Source: Ensifer sp. LC163 (lineage in GTDB: Bacteria; Pseudomonadota; Alphaproteobacteria; Rhizobiales; Rhizobiaceae). Taken from it: a stretch of DNA of 64,000 nt. The DNA lies in contig NZ_MBSS01000068.1 of NCBI RefSeq assembly GCF_001695855.1, positions 124,001-188,000 of the forward strand, in the 5' to 3' direction. The notes beneath the pieces are model-generated. The model saw only the letters and a program-made list of their open reading frames with translations. It searched no databases and was not told the DNA's origin. Numbering within the stretch: the stretch's first letter is position 1; every line of letters begins with the position of its first letter. Below, piece by piece: positions 54,553 through 62,677 of the stretch. A program made the translations under genes and the position numbers.

Positions 54553-56363
54553 TGGCTTTCTCCCATTTCATCGTGCTCGTCGCTGTGGATGCCCACATGG
54601 GGCGAGAGCGAGAAGCGCAAAATGCCACCGACCTTGTTGGCGGTCAGGGGCGCAACCGTCTTCTCGAGGATGCCAAGTTCGCCGCCCGCGATCTCGCCGA
54701 TCCGCCCGGCCTTGATCCGAGCCGCCAGCGCATTGAGGAACGCTTCCTTGCGCAGGGCGCCGCCCTGCTCTTCGGCACTTTCGTCAGCGCCCTTGCCCAT
54801 GAGCGGCTGGGTGCCGGGCTTGCGCATCCAGGAGAGCAGATTGCCGTCGATATCGAGCGCCAGCGTGCCGCCGCACAGCATGCTGGTCGTCTCGCCGGCG
54901 AACTGGCCGAAGCGTCCGCCCTCGAGAACAACGTCCTCCCGCCAGGTGTACTGGAGGAGAACCTGCCGCGGCTGGCGGCGCGCATCGGCAGTGAGTTTAA
55001 CTGCGGTAGAGAGATCCTGCACCGCGATATCGGCACTGTAGGGAATGAAAAGAGCGCTGCGGTTGTCGTCGAGGAAGCGGTAGGCCGCGGCGCGGGAACT
55101 GGCGATATCGGCGGCGTGATGATAGACCTGCGTGCGCAACCGCGTGAAAACGTCGTGCGGTTCCCGCAGCTTGCGACCCGTCTCAGGGCTTAGGACCTCG
55201 CGCTCTAGAAACACGTCAATCATCATCTGCCGGTAGCCATCCGGATCGGTCGGGTTGACGATTTCCTCATTGCGCAGCACCGCGAGGGCATAGTCCTCGA
55301 ACGTCACGTCGACGGGCGGCAACAAATCCAGGGGCTGGATCGCCATGCACTGCATGCGGCGGATGGTATGCCAGAAGGCCTCCCCAAGGGTTCGGCCGCG
55401 CTTCATGTAGTGGCGCGACAGCCTCTGGACGATGTCGAACATCGCGCCGGTCAGAACCTGCGACATGTAGTGCTGGCGTTGGTCATCCTTGATTGAACTG
55501 TAGCGTAGCTTGTTCAGCGCGCTGCGCAAATATGGCTGGTTCTGGACGGCTCCGCCGAATTCCTCCGCCAAATTTGACAGCGCACTGTCGACGGAGAGGT
55601 CGCCGCCGGTTTCGGCAGCGAGCCATTTGCGCAGCTTGTTGTTGCGGAAGGCGATGAGGATGGCCGACAGGTCGCCGAAGAATTCGTGAACGGCGGCCGT
55701 TTCGGCACTGACAGACTCGGCCAGCAAAGGGCGGAGGCCATCGAGCACGGCGTGGCCGAACTCGTGATTGATGATGTCGGCGGAAAGGCTGGTATAGATG
55801 CGCTTCTCGCCGCTGTCGAAATAGTAGAATTGGAGTGACTTGCTGTCGCGGTCATAGTAGGCGTTCTCGCCGTAGCCGGCGTTGGGGACGACGATCAACC
55901 TGTTGCCCTCAAAGCCGAATGGGATACGTCGGCCGAGGCCAAAACCGTTCTCATAGAAGTCGAGCGCATTTTGCAAAGTGGCCCAGACATTGACCTGACG
56001 ATATTGCGGTGACGCGATGTTGGCCTTGTTGAGAGGCACGCCATTTGTGTCCGTGAAGACATTGTTCTCGGCGTCCCAGGTTGCAGGCGGTGCAAGGGTT
56101 TCCGCAGAGGAATCGTAGTCGACAACAGCGAAGCGGGCGCTTGTGGGACCGTCGCCGATGCCCGGCTCCCAAGGCACATCGAAGGTTTCGTCGAAGTCGA
56201 AGTTTCGACGCAGTGTGCGGAGCGCGGGATCTTGGAAATACACGTCGAACGGAATGCGGAGCTGCAGCTCCTCTTGGGCGTCGCGCGTTAGGACTTTGCG
56301 CGCGGCGTAGAGCGCGGCTTTAGTCGCTTTGGTTGTGTCCACTGTCTTGGGTTTGGAGGGCAT
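54534..56363 (-). CDS. Thermolysin-like (gluzincin) metallopeptidase
   Basis: This 609-residue protein has zinc-protease residues H200-E-F-G-H204 in IINHEFGHAVLDGL. Then E227xxxD231 in VHEFFGDLSAI supplies the third ligand in the thermolysin pattern (ExxxD, 23 residues after the second His). No signal peptide or prodomain is evident: the N-terminus is PSKPKTVDTTKATKAALYAARKVL, so the enzyme is probably cytoplasmic, which is unusual for this clan. The C-terminal ~300 residues have no family I recognise. The ATG at 56363 has GGAG 8 nt upstream. It forms a two-gene operon with the MBL-fold gene, and neither neighbour is metabolic. A conflict or quality-control role is possible. Confidence 0.78.
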   Translation of the reverse strand: MPSKPKTVDTTKATKAALYAARKVLTRDAQEELQLRIPFDVYFQDPALRTLRRNFDFDETFDVPWEPGIGDGPTSARFAVVDYDSSAETLAPPATWDAENNVFTDTNGVPLNKANIASPQYRQVNVWATLQNALDFYENGFGLGRRIPFGFEGNRLIVVPNAGYGENAYYDRDSKSLQFYYFDSGEKRIYTSLSADIINHEFGHAVLDGLRPLLAESVSAETAAVHEFFGDLSAILIAFRNNKLRKWLAAETGGDLSVDSALSNLAEEFGGAVQNQPYLRSALNKLRYSSIKDDQRQHYMSQVLTGAMFDIVQRLSRHYMKRGRTLGEAFWHTIRRMQCMAIQPLDLLPPVDVTFEDYALAVLRNEEIVNPTDPDGYRQMMIDVFLEREVLSPETGRKLREPHDVFTRLRTQVYHHAADIASSRAAAYRFLDDNRSALFIPYSADIAVQDLSTAVKLTADARRQPRQVLLQYTWREDVVLEGGRFGQFAGETTSMLCGGTLALDIDGNLLSWMRKPGTQPLMGKGADESAEEQGGALRKEAFLNALAARIKAGRIGEIAGGELGILEKTVAPLTANKVGGILRFSLSPHVGIHSDEHDEMGESQWQISS

Positions 56364-56560
56364 GGCGAAACTCCAAAAAATTAGAATGGACAATTGAACG
56401 CCAGAGTTTAGATGGCGACGACGTAACAACTCGCACCAATAAATAGTCGATCTTGCTCCGCGGAACCAGCGGGCCTGTGAAGGAATAGTAATCCGCGGAC
56501 CTTCGCCGCTTACTCCACATGGCGCGGAGAGGTTGCTCATCGGGCCGGGAAGCAGACGCC

Positions 56561-57610
56561 CTATCGCACCCGCACACCGTGTTCGGCTTCAAAGAGGTAG
56601 AGGTTGTCCTTCGACAATCTTACCCCCACGGCGTTGCCGACCTTCGCAGAGAAATCCTTCGCCGCCTTCACCGTGAGCATGTCCGACTCGGTCTTGACCG
56701 TCACTAAGGTGTGATCACCGATGAGTTCGATCGCGTAGATATTCCCGTTCACGTCGGCTTCCTCGGGCGCCGTCACGGCGCAGTCCTCGGGACGCACGCC
56801 AAGCACGGCCTCTGCAACCTTGCCCATCACCGGAACCATGATTTTCGTCCCGCCCGTCATGAAAAGATTGCCGTCAAGCGTACCGCGCACAACGTTCATC
56901 GATGGCGAACCGATGAACTGCGCGACGAAGAGATTGGCAGGATCGTTGTAGATATTCGCCGGTGTATCCAGCTGCTGCAGCTTGCCTCCTTCAAGCAGGG
57001 CGACGCGGTGAGCCAATGTCATCGCCTCGATCTGGTCATGGGTCACATAGATGGTCGTGATCCCGAGGTCATGCTGCATGTGACCGAGTTCTGCCCGCAT
57101 GTGACCTCGCAATTTGGCGTCAAGGTTTGACAGGGGCTCATCCATCAGGAACACCTTGGGCCGCCTGACCATAGCCCGCGCCAGCGCCACGCGCTGTCTC
57201 TGCCCGCCCGAAAGCTGGCGGGGATAGCGCGCGAGGTAGGGCGTCAACTGGACCTGGTCGGCCACATCCTTGATGCGGGCTTCCATCTCGGGCTTTGGAA
57301 GTCTTCGGATCTTTAGCGGATAGCCGATATTTTCGGCGACTGTCTTGTGCGGATAAAGCGCATAGGACTGAAACACCATCGCCACGTCGCGGTTCTTGGG
57401 CAGCACATTGGTGACATCCCGCCCCCCGATGGTGATGATGCCGGAACTCACGGTCTCGAGCCCGGCGATCATCCGCAGCGCCGTGGTTTTCCCCGAGCCC
57501 GAAGCACCGAGCAACACGAGGAACTCGCCTTCCTTCACGTCGAGATCGAGCTCGTGCAGCACCCGCACCGAACCGAAGAACTTGACTACCTTCTCGAGCC
57601 TGACGGTCAT
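56561..57610 (-). CDS. Sugar ABC transporter ATP-binding protein (UgpC/MalK-like)
   Basis: This 349-residue ATPase has Walker [18 protein letters not shown] at 34-50, Q-loop [17 protein letters not shown], signature [15 protein letters not shown], Walker [17 protein letters not shown] and switch [11 protein letters not shown]-terminal TOBE/MalK regulatory domain follows ([22 protein letters not shown]). The ATG at 57610 starts [13 protein letters not shown]. It is last in the operon, 4 nt after the second permease gene. It powers uptake of a carbohydrate or polyol whose identity is not visible. Confidence 0.94.
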   Translation of the reverse strand: MTVRLEKVVKFFGSVRVLHELDLDVKEGEFLVLLGASGSGKTTALRMIAGLETVSSGIITIGGRDVTNVLPKNRDVAMVFQSYALYPHKTVAENIGYPLKIRRLPKPEMEARIKDVADQVQLTPYLARYPRQLSGGQRQRVALARAMVRRPKVFLMDEPLSNLDAKLRGHMRAELGHMQHDLGITTIYVTHDQIEAMTLAHRVALLEGGKLQQLDTPANIYNDPANLFVAQFIGSPSMNVVRGTLDGNLFMTGGTKIMVPVMGKVAEAVLGVRPEDCAVTAPEEADVNGNIYAIELIGDHTLVTVKTESDMLTVKAAKDFSAKVGNAVGVRLSKDNLYLFEAEHGVRVR

Positions 57611-57614
57611 GTGT

Positions 57615-58640
57615 TCAACCTTTGACGGCGCCAACGAGCAGTCCCTTGGCGATGAAGCGTTGCAGGACAAGGGCGAGCAGAATGACCGGCACGATCATGA
57701 TGATGATGAGCACGCTCATGTACCACCATTGCGGTCCGCGCGTCGCGTTCTGTGCGGCGACCAAAAGGGGCATGGTCTGGGCGTTGGCTGTCGAGAGGAA
57801 CAGAGCCAGCAGGTACTCGTTCCAGGAGAAGATAAGCACCAGAAGGCTCGTGGCGACGAGGCCCGGCTTGGATAGTGGCAGGATGATCTCGAAAAAGATG
57901 CGGATTCTCGAGGCGCCGTCGAGCTCGGCTGATTCCTCAAGATCCTTGGGGATCGAGACGAAGAAATCGTACATCAGCCAGACCACGATCGGCAGGTTCA
58001 CCGCCGTGTAGGTGAGGATCAGCGCCACGTGGGTATCAAGCAGGCGGACCTGTTGGAACATCACGTAGATCGGGATCGCGGCCACGACCGGCGGAAAGAT
58101 GCGTTGCGAGATCATCCAGAACAGGATGTCGGGATTACCCAGCGTGGGCGAAGGGGTCCTGCGGAACATTCCTGCCCCGATGACGGCCAGCGCCAACCCG
58201 ACGGTGACCGCGATCAGCCAGTTCACGCCCAGTGCCGCGACCAGCACGATGACGAGGGCGACGGCGAGTATGAAGATGAGGATGGTCAAGAGCCGCGGCC
58301 GGAACGTGAACCGCGACAGCGCATAGGCGGCCAGCGACCCGGCGATCATTACAAGAAGCGTCGAGAAGACGGCCACGACCGCCGAGTTGAAATAGGGCCG
58401 GAACGTATCGTTGCCCAGATCGAAGAAGATGTAGCTCCAGGCGTGCAGCGACGGCAAGAAGTCGACGAAGGGCAGGTAGAAAGGTCCGCCGGATACGGCG
58501 ATAGGCACCTTGAACGAGGTGATCAGCACCCAATAGAGCGGGAACAGGACAATGAAGGTCCAGATGCCAAGCACCCCGTAGACCACGATCTTGGTCCCGA
58601 CGGCCATTTCACCGAGCTTCTTGGATTCGAAAATGCTCAC
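57615..58640 (-). CDS. Sugar ABC transporter permease (MalG-like) with extra hydrophobic segment
   Basis: This 341-residue permease has the MalG-type C-terminal EAA loop ESAELDGASRIRIFFEIILPLSKPGL and about eight hydrophobic segments. Between SRFTFRPRLLTILIF and FWMISQRIFPPVV it carries some 60 additional residues (VALVIVLVAALGVNWLIAV, then TVGLALAVIGAGMF) that ordinary ~280-residue members lack. The start is GTG at 58640, overlapping the stop of the preceding permease (GTGA) with GAGGAGG upstream. The insert corresponds in kind to one in the partner permease. Confidence 0.9.
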   Translation of the reverse strand: MSIFESKKLGEMAVGTKIVVYGVLGIWTFIVLFPLYWVLITSFKVPIAVSGGPFYLPFVDFLPSLHAWSYIFFDLGNDTFRPYFNSAVVAVFSTLLVMIAGSLAAYALSRFTFRPRLLTILIFILAVALVIVLVAALGVNWLIAVTVGLALAVIGAGMFRRTPSPTLGNPDILFWMISQRIFPPVVAAIPIYVMFQQVRLLDTHVALILTYTAVNLPIVVWLMYDFFVSIPKDLEESAELDGASRIRIFFEIILPLSKPGLVATSLLVLIFSWNEYLLALFLSTANAQTMPLLVAAQNATRGPQWWYMSVLIIIMIVPVILLALVLQRFIAKGLLVGAVKG

Positions 58641-59764
58641 TGGCGCGCCCTCCTCGCAGGATTGACGACGAAGTTGAAGAACGACACGCAGATGATCGTC
58701 GAGGTGAAGAGCAGGACATAGGAGATTGCAGCCGAAGCGCCCAGATCGAGGGCGCGCCACTGCATGAAGGCGTGCAGCGTGAGGGATTCGGACGCGATTC
58801 CGGGACCGCCATTGGTCAGGACGTTAGGAAGGTCGACGATCTTGAAGGCCTCGATCATGCGGATCAGCACGATGGTTGCCGCGACCGGGGCGACGGAGGG
58901 CCAGGTGATGTCAACGAAGATCTGGAAGCTGGAGGCGCCGTCTAGTTCGGCCGCCTCGAGTTCATCCTTGGGCTGGCTCTCGAAGGCAGCCAGCATGACC
59001 AGGAACATGAACGGGATCCATTGCCAAGAGTCGCCCAGAACGACCACGAGCCGCGCCGACCAGGCATTGGTCGCCCATGAGAAATCGCCCAAGCCCAGCC
59101 AGTGCCAGAGGGGCGAGATGGGCCCCACCGTCATGTCGGCCATCATGCGGAAAGTGTAGGCGATGCCCACCGGCGTGACCATGAGCGGGACGAAGAACAC
59201 CACGCGAAAAAAGCTTCGCCCGCGGATTCTGAGCGAGCAGAGAAAGGCCAGCCCGGCGCCGATGACGAACTGGATGGCGACCCCCAGCAAGACGTAGAAG
59301 ATCGTCGTCGACAGCGAGCCGATCTGGCCCTTGTCGCCGATCGTGGCGGCGAAGAGCCAGGCGAGCGCGGCGAAAAGACCAAAGGCTATGAGACGACCGA
59401 TCGCGCCCATGACGGTCACGTGGCCGGAAGCGACGAAGCTGCGAATGCCCCAGCCGATCAGGACAATCGCGGCCGCGACAATGAGCCAGCCGAGCCACGA
59501 TGTGGGCATGAATGTGCCAAGCAAATGATACTGCTCGGAGCCGAACAGCAGCTTCCTGAAATTGCTCCAGCCGACGAAGATGAGTTCGTATCCTTCGCTG
59601 CCCAGCCTGAAGCGCGACAGCGCAAGCCATGCCGAAATGATCAGCGGGAAGATCGAGAAGGCCAAAATGAGCAGGCTGGCCGGAAGCACGAAAAGCCGCC
59701 CAGAATGCCGATCGAACCAATCGACAGCGCGTGTCTGCCAAGTCTCCAAGGGCGTGTGCTCCAT
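58637..59764 (-). CDS. Sugar ABC transporter permease (MalF/UgpA-like) with extra hydrophobic segment
   Basis: This 375-residue permease has the EAA loop AAELDGASSFQIFVDITWPSVAPV and the helix VLPASLLILAFSIFPLIISAWLAL. Between NFRKLLFGSEQYH and GSLSTTIFYVLLGVAIQF lies an insert of about 70 residues with two extra membrane segments (WLGWLIVAAAIVLIGWGI and LIAFGLFAALAWLFAATIG). Usual members are ~300 residues. Its ribosome site (GGGAG) lies inside a perfect 12-bp hairpin 13 nt upstream of the ATG. It is preceded by the binding-protein gene and followed by the second permease. Confidence 0.9.
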   Translation of the reverse strand: MEHTPLETWQTRAVDWFDRHSGRLFVLPASLLILAFSIFPLIISAWLALSRFRLGSEGYELIFVGWSNFRKLLFGSEQYHLLGTFMPTSWLGWLIVAAAIVLIGWGIRSFVASGHVTVMGAIGRLIAFGLFAALAWLFAATIGDKGQIGSLSTTIFYVLLGVAIQFVIGAGLAFLCSLRIRGRSFFRVVFFVPLMVTPVGIAYTFRMMADMTVGPISPLWHWLGLGDFSWATNAWSARLVVVLGDSWQWIPFMFLVMLAAFESQPKDELEAAELDGASSFQIFVDITWPSVAPVAATIVLIRMIEAFKIVDLPNVLTNGGPGIASESLTLHAFMQWRALDLGASAAISYVLLFTSTIICVSFFNFVVNPARRARQ

Positions 59765-59776
59765 CTGGATTTGACG

Positions 59777-59804
59777 TTTCTCCCGTCCCGGAGGACGGGA
59801 GAAA
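59777..59804 (-). promoter_or_regulatory. Perfect hairpin covering the ribosome site of the first permease gene
   Basis: TTTCTCCCGTCC and GGACGGGAGAAA form a perfect 12-bp stem with a 4 nt loop. In the minus-strand transcript the 3' arm contains the only purine-rich ribosome-binding candidate (GGGAG) before the permease ATG at 59764. It could lower permease translation relative to the binding protein. Confidence 0.6.
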
Positions 59805-59820
59805 CCGGGTCGATGTGACG

Positions 59821-59927
59821 CTAAAGCGCGTCGCGATCTCTAGGATTCGCTTGCGGCGCTTAAGCACTTGTTTTTACGCATGTCGTTATCGCAAAACCGC
59901 GGCACACTTTTGCGCGACATGCTTTAG
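59821..59927. repeat. Rhizobial intergenic palindromic repeat, second family
   Basis: The minus strand reads CTAAAGCATGTCGCGCAAAA, then GTTTTGCGATAACGACATGC, then AAGCGCGTCGCGAT-like ends. I recognise this element from many Rhizobiales intergenic regions. It sits inside the operon, between the binding-protein and permease genes. Its end supplies the TAA stop of the binding-protein gene (59924-59926). Confidence 0.7.
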
Positions 59928-61402
59928 TTTGCGCCGATGGTCGACTTGTAGGCGGCGAGCTGTTTGTCGCGGCCAACTTCGTCGGTGATCTCGTTCCAGC
60001 CGTCTTCGATGGTCTTCATCGTGGTCGGAATGTCTATTTCTCCGGCGAGCATGCGGGCAATCGCCGTATCCAGCACGATCTGCTGATACTTCTGATTGTT
60101 CGGAATGCGCAGGTCGAGCACCATGTTGGGCGAATTCAGGCTCGCCTCAATGGCGCCCAGATAGTCCTTGGCCGCAGCTTCGCTCATGCCTGCCTTGCGC
60201 CAGTTATCCAGGCCCTGGAACTGCGATAGGCGGTAGGGGTTGAAGCCGGTGATGCCGATAGTGACGTCGACATTGGACTGCTCGGGTGCACTCATGTAGC
60301 TGAAGAAGGCGTAGGCCGCATCCTTCACCTTCGGGGCTGCCTTGGTGTTGATGCCGCCCGACCAGCCACCGAAGGCCGCGAAGGGCGCGTGGTTCACCCC
60401 GTCGATGGCGTAGGGGCAGATATCGGCTGTGCAGTCGACGAGCTTGCCGGTATCACGGTCGAGCACCTTGGCGGACCCCGGCAGGATGACGGCGCCTACC
60501 TTGTCGACCACCTTGGACTTCTCCGGGTCGATGGCGAGCGTGCCGATGTCGCCCCAGTCGATGGTCAGCGCACACTGACCCGAGGTGAACAGGTTGCGCG
60601 TGTCGCCCACGTCGAGGTTGATCTCGTCAGGCGGGGCATATTTGGTGGTCTCACTGTAGACAGCGAGCGCCGCCGCGAAGGCCTCGTTGTTGACCAGGGG
60701 CTTCATGTCGCGGACGTCGAAGAAGGCACCCTGCGACGTGCCCTTGGATTGCAGGAAGGCGCCGGCGACCGAGGTCACCATCCAGTAGGATTGGGCATTT
60801 CGCTTCTTGGCGATGCAGGAGCCGAAATCCGGCTTGCCGTCGCCGTTCATGTCCTTGCCGTTGGCTGCCTTGGCGAAAGCGATGTAGTCGTCCCAGGTCT
60901 GGGGCGCGCCGAGGCCAAGCTCCTTGGCCACATCGGTCCGGTAATAGACCATCTGGAAATCACCATCGAGGGTAATGGTGTAGGTCTTGCCCGCGAACTT
61001 CATCGAGAAATCGCGGAAAAACCCGCCGATGTCGTCGAGCTTGAGAGCGGCGTCCGCCTCGACACGCGGGCTAAGGTCTTCCATGAATCCCGGTGTCACA
61101 TAGTCCACCATCCACTGCGGCGCGAACACGCCGGCATCGAGCGAGTTGGTACCCGTCGACCAGTCGGTGAGGATCTTCTGGTAGAGATCGGAGAAGGGAA
61201 CCGTGATCACATTGATGTGGGCGCCCGTGAGCTTCTCAAAATCAGGAGCGCGGCGTTGCATCGGCTCGGCAATCTGCGGGCCGGTGAAGGTGATGACATT
61301 GACGGTCACGCCGTCAAACTCGCCAGCCCATGCGGAACCCGCAAAGCCCATAGCTGCCACGCCCGTCATCAGAGCGCCGGCAAACAATAAACGAATAGCC
61401 AT
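59924..61402 (-). CDS. Sugar ABC transporter substrate-binding protein (SBP family 1)
   Basis: This 492-residue periplasmic protein has a signal peptide (MAIRLLFAGALMTGVAAMGFAGSAWA, cleavage near 26). It then has a family-1 fold: FEKLTGAHINVITVPFSDLYQKILTDW, YTITLDGDFQMVYYRTDVAKELGL, TWDDYIAFAKAANG, GQCALTIDWGDIGTLA and AFFSYMSAPEQSNVDVTIGITGFNPYR. It is larger than the usual ~420 residues, as is common for this subgroup. It is first in the operon. A palindromic repeat and a strong hairpin separate it from the permeases, which may set its higher expression. Confidence 0.92.
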   Translation of the reverse strand: MAIRLLFAGALMTGVAAMGFAGSAWAGEFDGVTVNVITFTGPQIAEPMQRRAPDFEKLTGAHINVITVPFSDLYQKILTDWSTGTNSLDAGVFAPQWMVDYVTPGFMEDLSPRVEADAALKLDDIGGFFRDFSMKFAGKTYTITLDGDFQMVYYRTDVAKELGLGAPQTWDDYIAFAKAANGKDMNGDGKPDFGSCIAKKRNAQSYWMVTSVAGAFLQSKGTSQGAFFDVRDMKPLVNNEAFAAALAVYSETTKYAPPDEINLDVGDTRNLFTSGQCALTIDWGDIGTLAIDPEKSKVVDKVGAVILPGSAKVLDRDTGKLVDCTADICPYAIDGVNHAPFAAFGGWSGGINTKAAPKVKDAAYAFFSYMSAPEQSNVDVTIGITGFNPYRLSQFQGLDNWRKAGMSEAAAKDYLGAIEASLNSPNMVLDLRIPNNQKYQQIVLDTAIARMLAGEIDIPTTMKTIEDGWNEITDEVGRDKQLAAYKSTIGAN

Positions 61403-61503
61403 TACTTCCTCCCTTTATTAGGCATCCCATTTGCGAGGCCGCCTGTTAGTTGTTGATTTTCTTGCTACATTGCCATCCTCCTGAAACTAGGTCAGGGTCA
61501 TCT

Positions 61504-61579
61504 TGGTGGAGTCGAAGGGAGTCGAACCCTCGACCTCCGCAGTGCGATTGCGGCGCTCTCCCAACTGAGCTACGACCCC
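61504..61579 (-). tRNA. tRNA-Ala (anticodon CGC)
   Basis: The 76 nt cloverleaf includes an encoded CCA. The acceptor stem is GGGGTCG/CGACTCC with the G3-U70 wobble pair that identifies alanine tRNA. The D-arm is GCTCAGTTGGGAGAGC. The anticodon stem is CCGCA/TGCGG around the loop ATCGCAC, giving anticodon CGC, and the T-arm is GAGGG-TTCGACT-CCCTT. No integrase or repeat of its 3' end is seen next to it. Confidence 0.95.
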
Positions 61580-61761
61580 ATTCCGCCCTGTAAATTCGAC
61601 ACTCGGCCGAGAGCGCCAGTAACCGTATGCACGCATCAAGGTAGAGCATCTCGCGAATCATGAACGGATCCCTATTCTTTGCAAGGGGTAGCTGTTGGGC
61701 CCGACCCGATGCCGTAACTGGTGGCGAAGGGGCGAACCCTTGGCCATCGCGACTGCGTCAT

Positions 61762-61872
61762 TCAATAATCTAAGGCGACGCTACCGATATTGGGCGTGCC
61801 GTCCGCCGCCGCCGCGATGATGGACGGAATGACGCCTTCGAAGCCCTCGCCGAGGTCAGGGAGCCATATCAT
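61762..61872 (-). pseudogene. N-terminal fragment resembling a pyridoxamine-phosphate-oxidase/GAF-type protein
   Basis: The frame reads IWLPDLGEGFEGVIPSIIAA, then AADGTPNIGSVALDY, followed by a stop. The EGVIPSIIATxxxDGTPN pattern matches the start of a family of PNPOx-like or GAF-linked proteins several hundred residues long. Only about 37 residues remain. The upstream part of the open frame is unconserved, so this looks like a remnant. Confidence 0.45.
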
Positions 61873-61960
61873 CGCGTCTCCGCCCGGATCACGGTTCCCG
61901 CCTGGGGCCTGGGGCCTGGACATAGAGTTTGGCCGTACGCTCAGCCACGCTGTCGGCCCG

Positions 61961-62434
61961 TCAGTGTGCCGCCCTGCGGTAGGTGCCAACAAGCTCGGTC
62001 TTGGCGATGATGTGGGCGCGCATTTTCACTTCGATCTGGTCCTTGCTGGCCGCCGCAGATACATTCAGCCGGTCATCAAGTGCGTAGAGCTTGAAGAAGT
62101 AGCGGTGCGTGCCGATGGGAGGACAAGGGCCGCCATAGGCATTGCGATTCCAGCCGTTCCTGGCTGTGTCGGCGCCTGACGGCAGTTGCGAGATCCCTTC
62201 CGGAAGCCCGGACAGATCGGGCGGCAGATTGAAGACAACCCAATGTACCCAGGTCATCTTCGGATGGGCCGGATCCGGGGCATCCGGATCGTCGACGATC
62301 AGCGCGATGCTTCTGGTTCCGGCCGGGATGTCCGTCCATTCAAGAGGTGGTGAGATATCCCGTCCTTCGCACGTGTAGAGGCTGGGAATGGTTCCGCCAT
62401 CGTCAAAGGCGGGTGATGTGATGGTAAAAGTCAT
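61961..62434 (-). CDS. YbhB/YbcL (PEBP) family protein
   Basis: This 157-residue phosphatidylethanolamine-binding-protein fold member has the YbcL motifs TSPAFDDGGTIPSLYTCEGRDISPPLEW, LIVDDPDAPDP, WVHWVVFNLP and the anion-site block YGGPCPPIGTHRYFFKLYAL. The ATG at 62434 has GAGGA upstream and gives the normal length of ~158; upstream in-frame codons are unconserved. Bacterial members are of uncertain function, with kinase-inhibitor names by homology only. It is a single gene on the minus strand, divergent from the CapA-like gene. Confidence 0.92.
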   Translation of the reverse strand: MTFTITSPAFDDGGTIPSLYTCEGRDISPPLEWTDIPAGTRSIALIVDDPDAPDPAHPKMTWVHWVVFNLPPDLSGLPEGISQLPSGADTARNGWNRNAYGGPCPPIGTHRYFFKLYALDDRLNVSAAASKDQIEVKMRAHIIAKTELVGTYRRAAH

Positions 62435-62677
62435 GGGGTCCTCGGCGAGTTCAGGAAGCAGTTTCCTAGCGGCACTCGTGATGAGCCACTGCCTGGCGCA
62501 TTGTCCATCTAGACAGGGGTCCGGTCCAGAGAGGACATGGGACATCGCCCGATTGTCGGTTTCGATAGCCTGACAAGCGAAACGCCGGATGGTTTGCAAT
62601 TGCGTTGATGCGGCTCAATGAAATGACGCGCGCGGGATCACCATTGTTGAATTGCCATTGGCCGAGAAGGAGTATGC

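Noticed and set aside
61504-61579. tRNA-Ala as an attachment site of an integrated element
   Set aside because: No integrase gene and no second copy of the tRNA 3' end was seen in the flanking sequence.
61446-61661. Short frame encoding GRSSVGRAPQSHCGGRGFDS
   Set aside because: This is the translation of the tRNA-Ala gene, a common false call.
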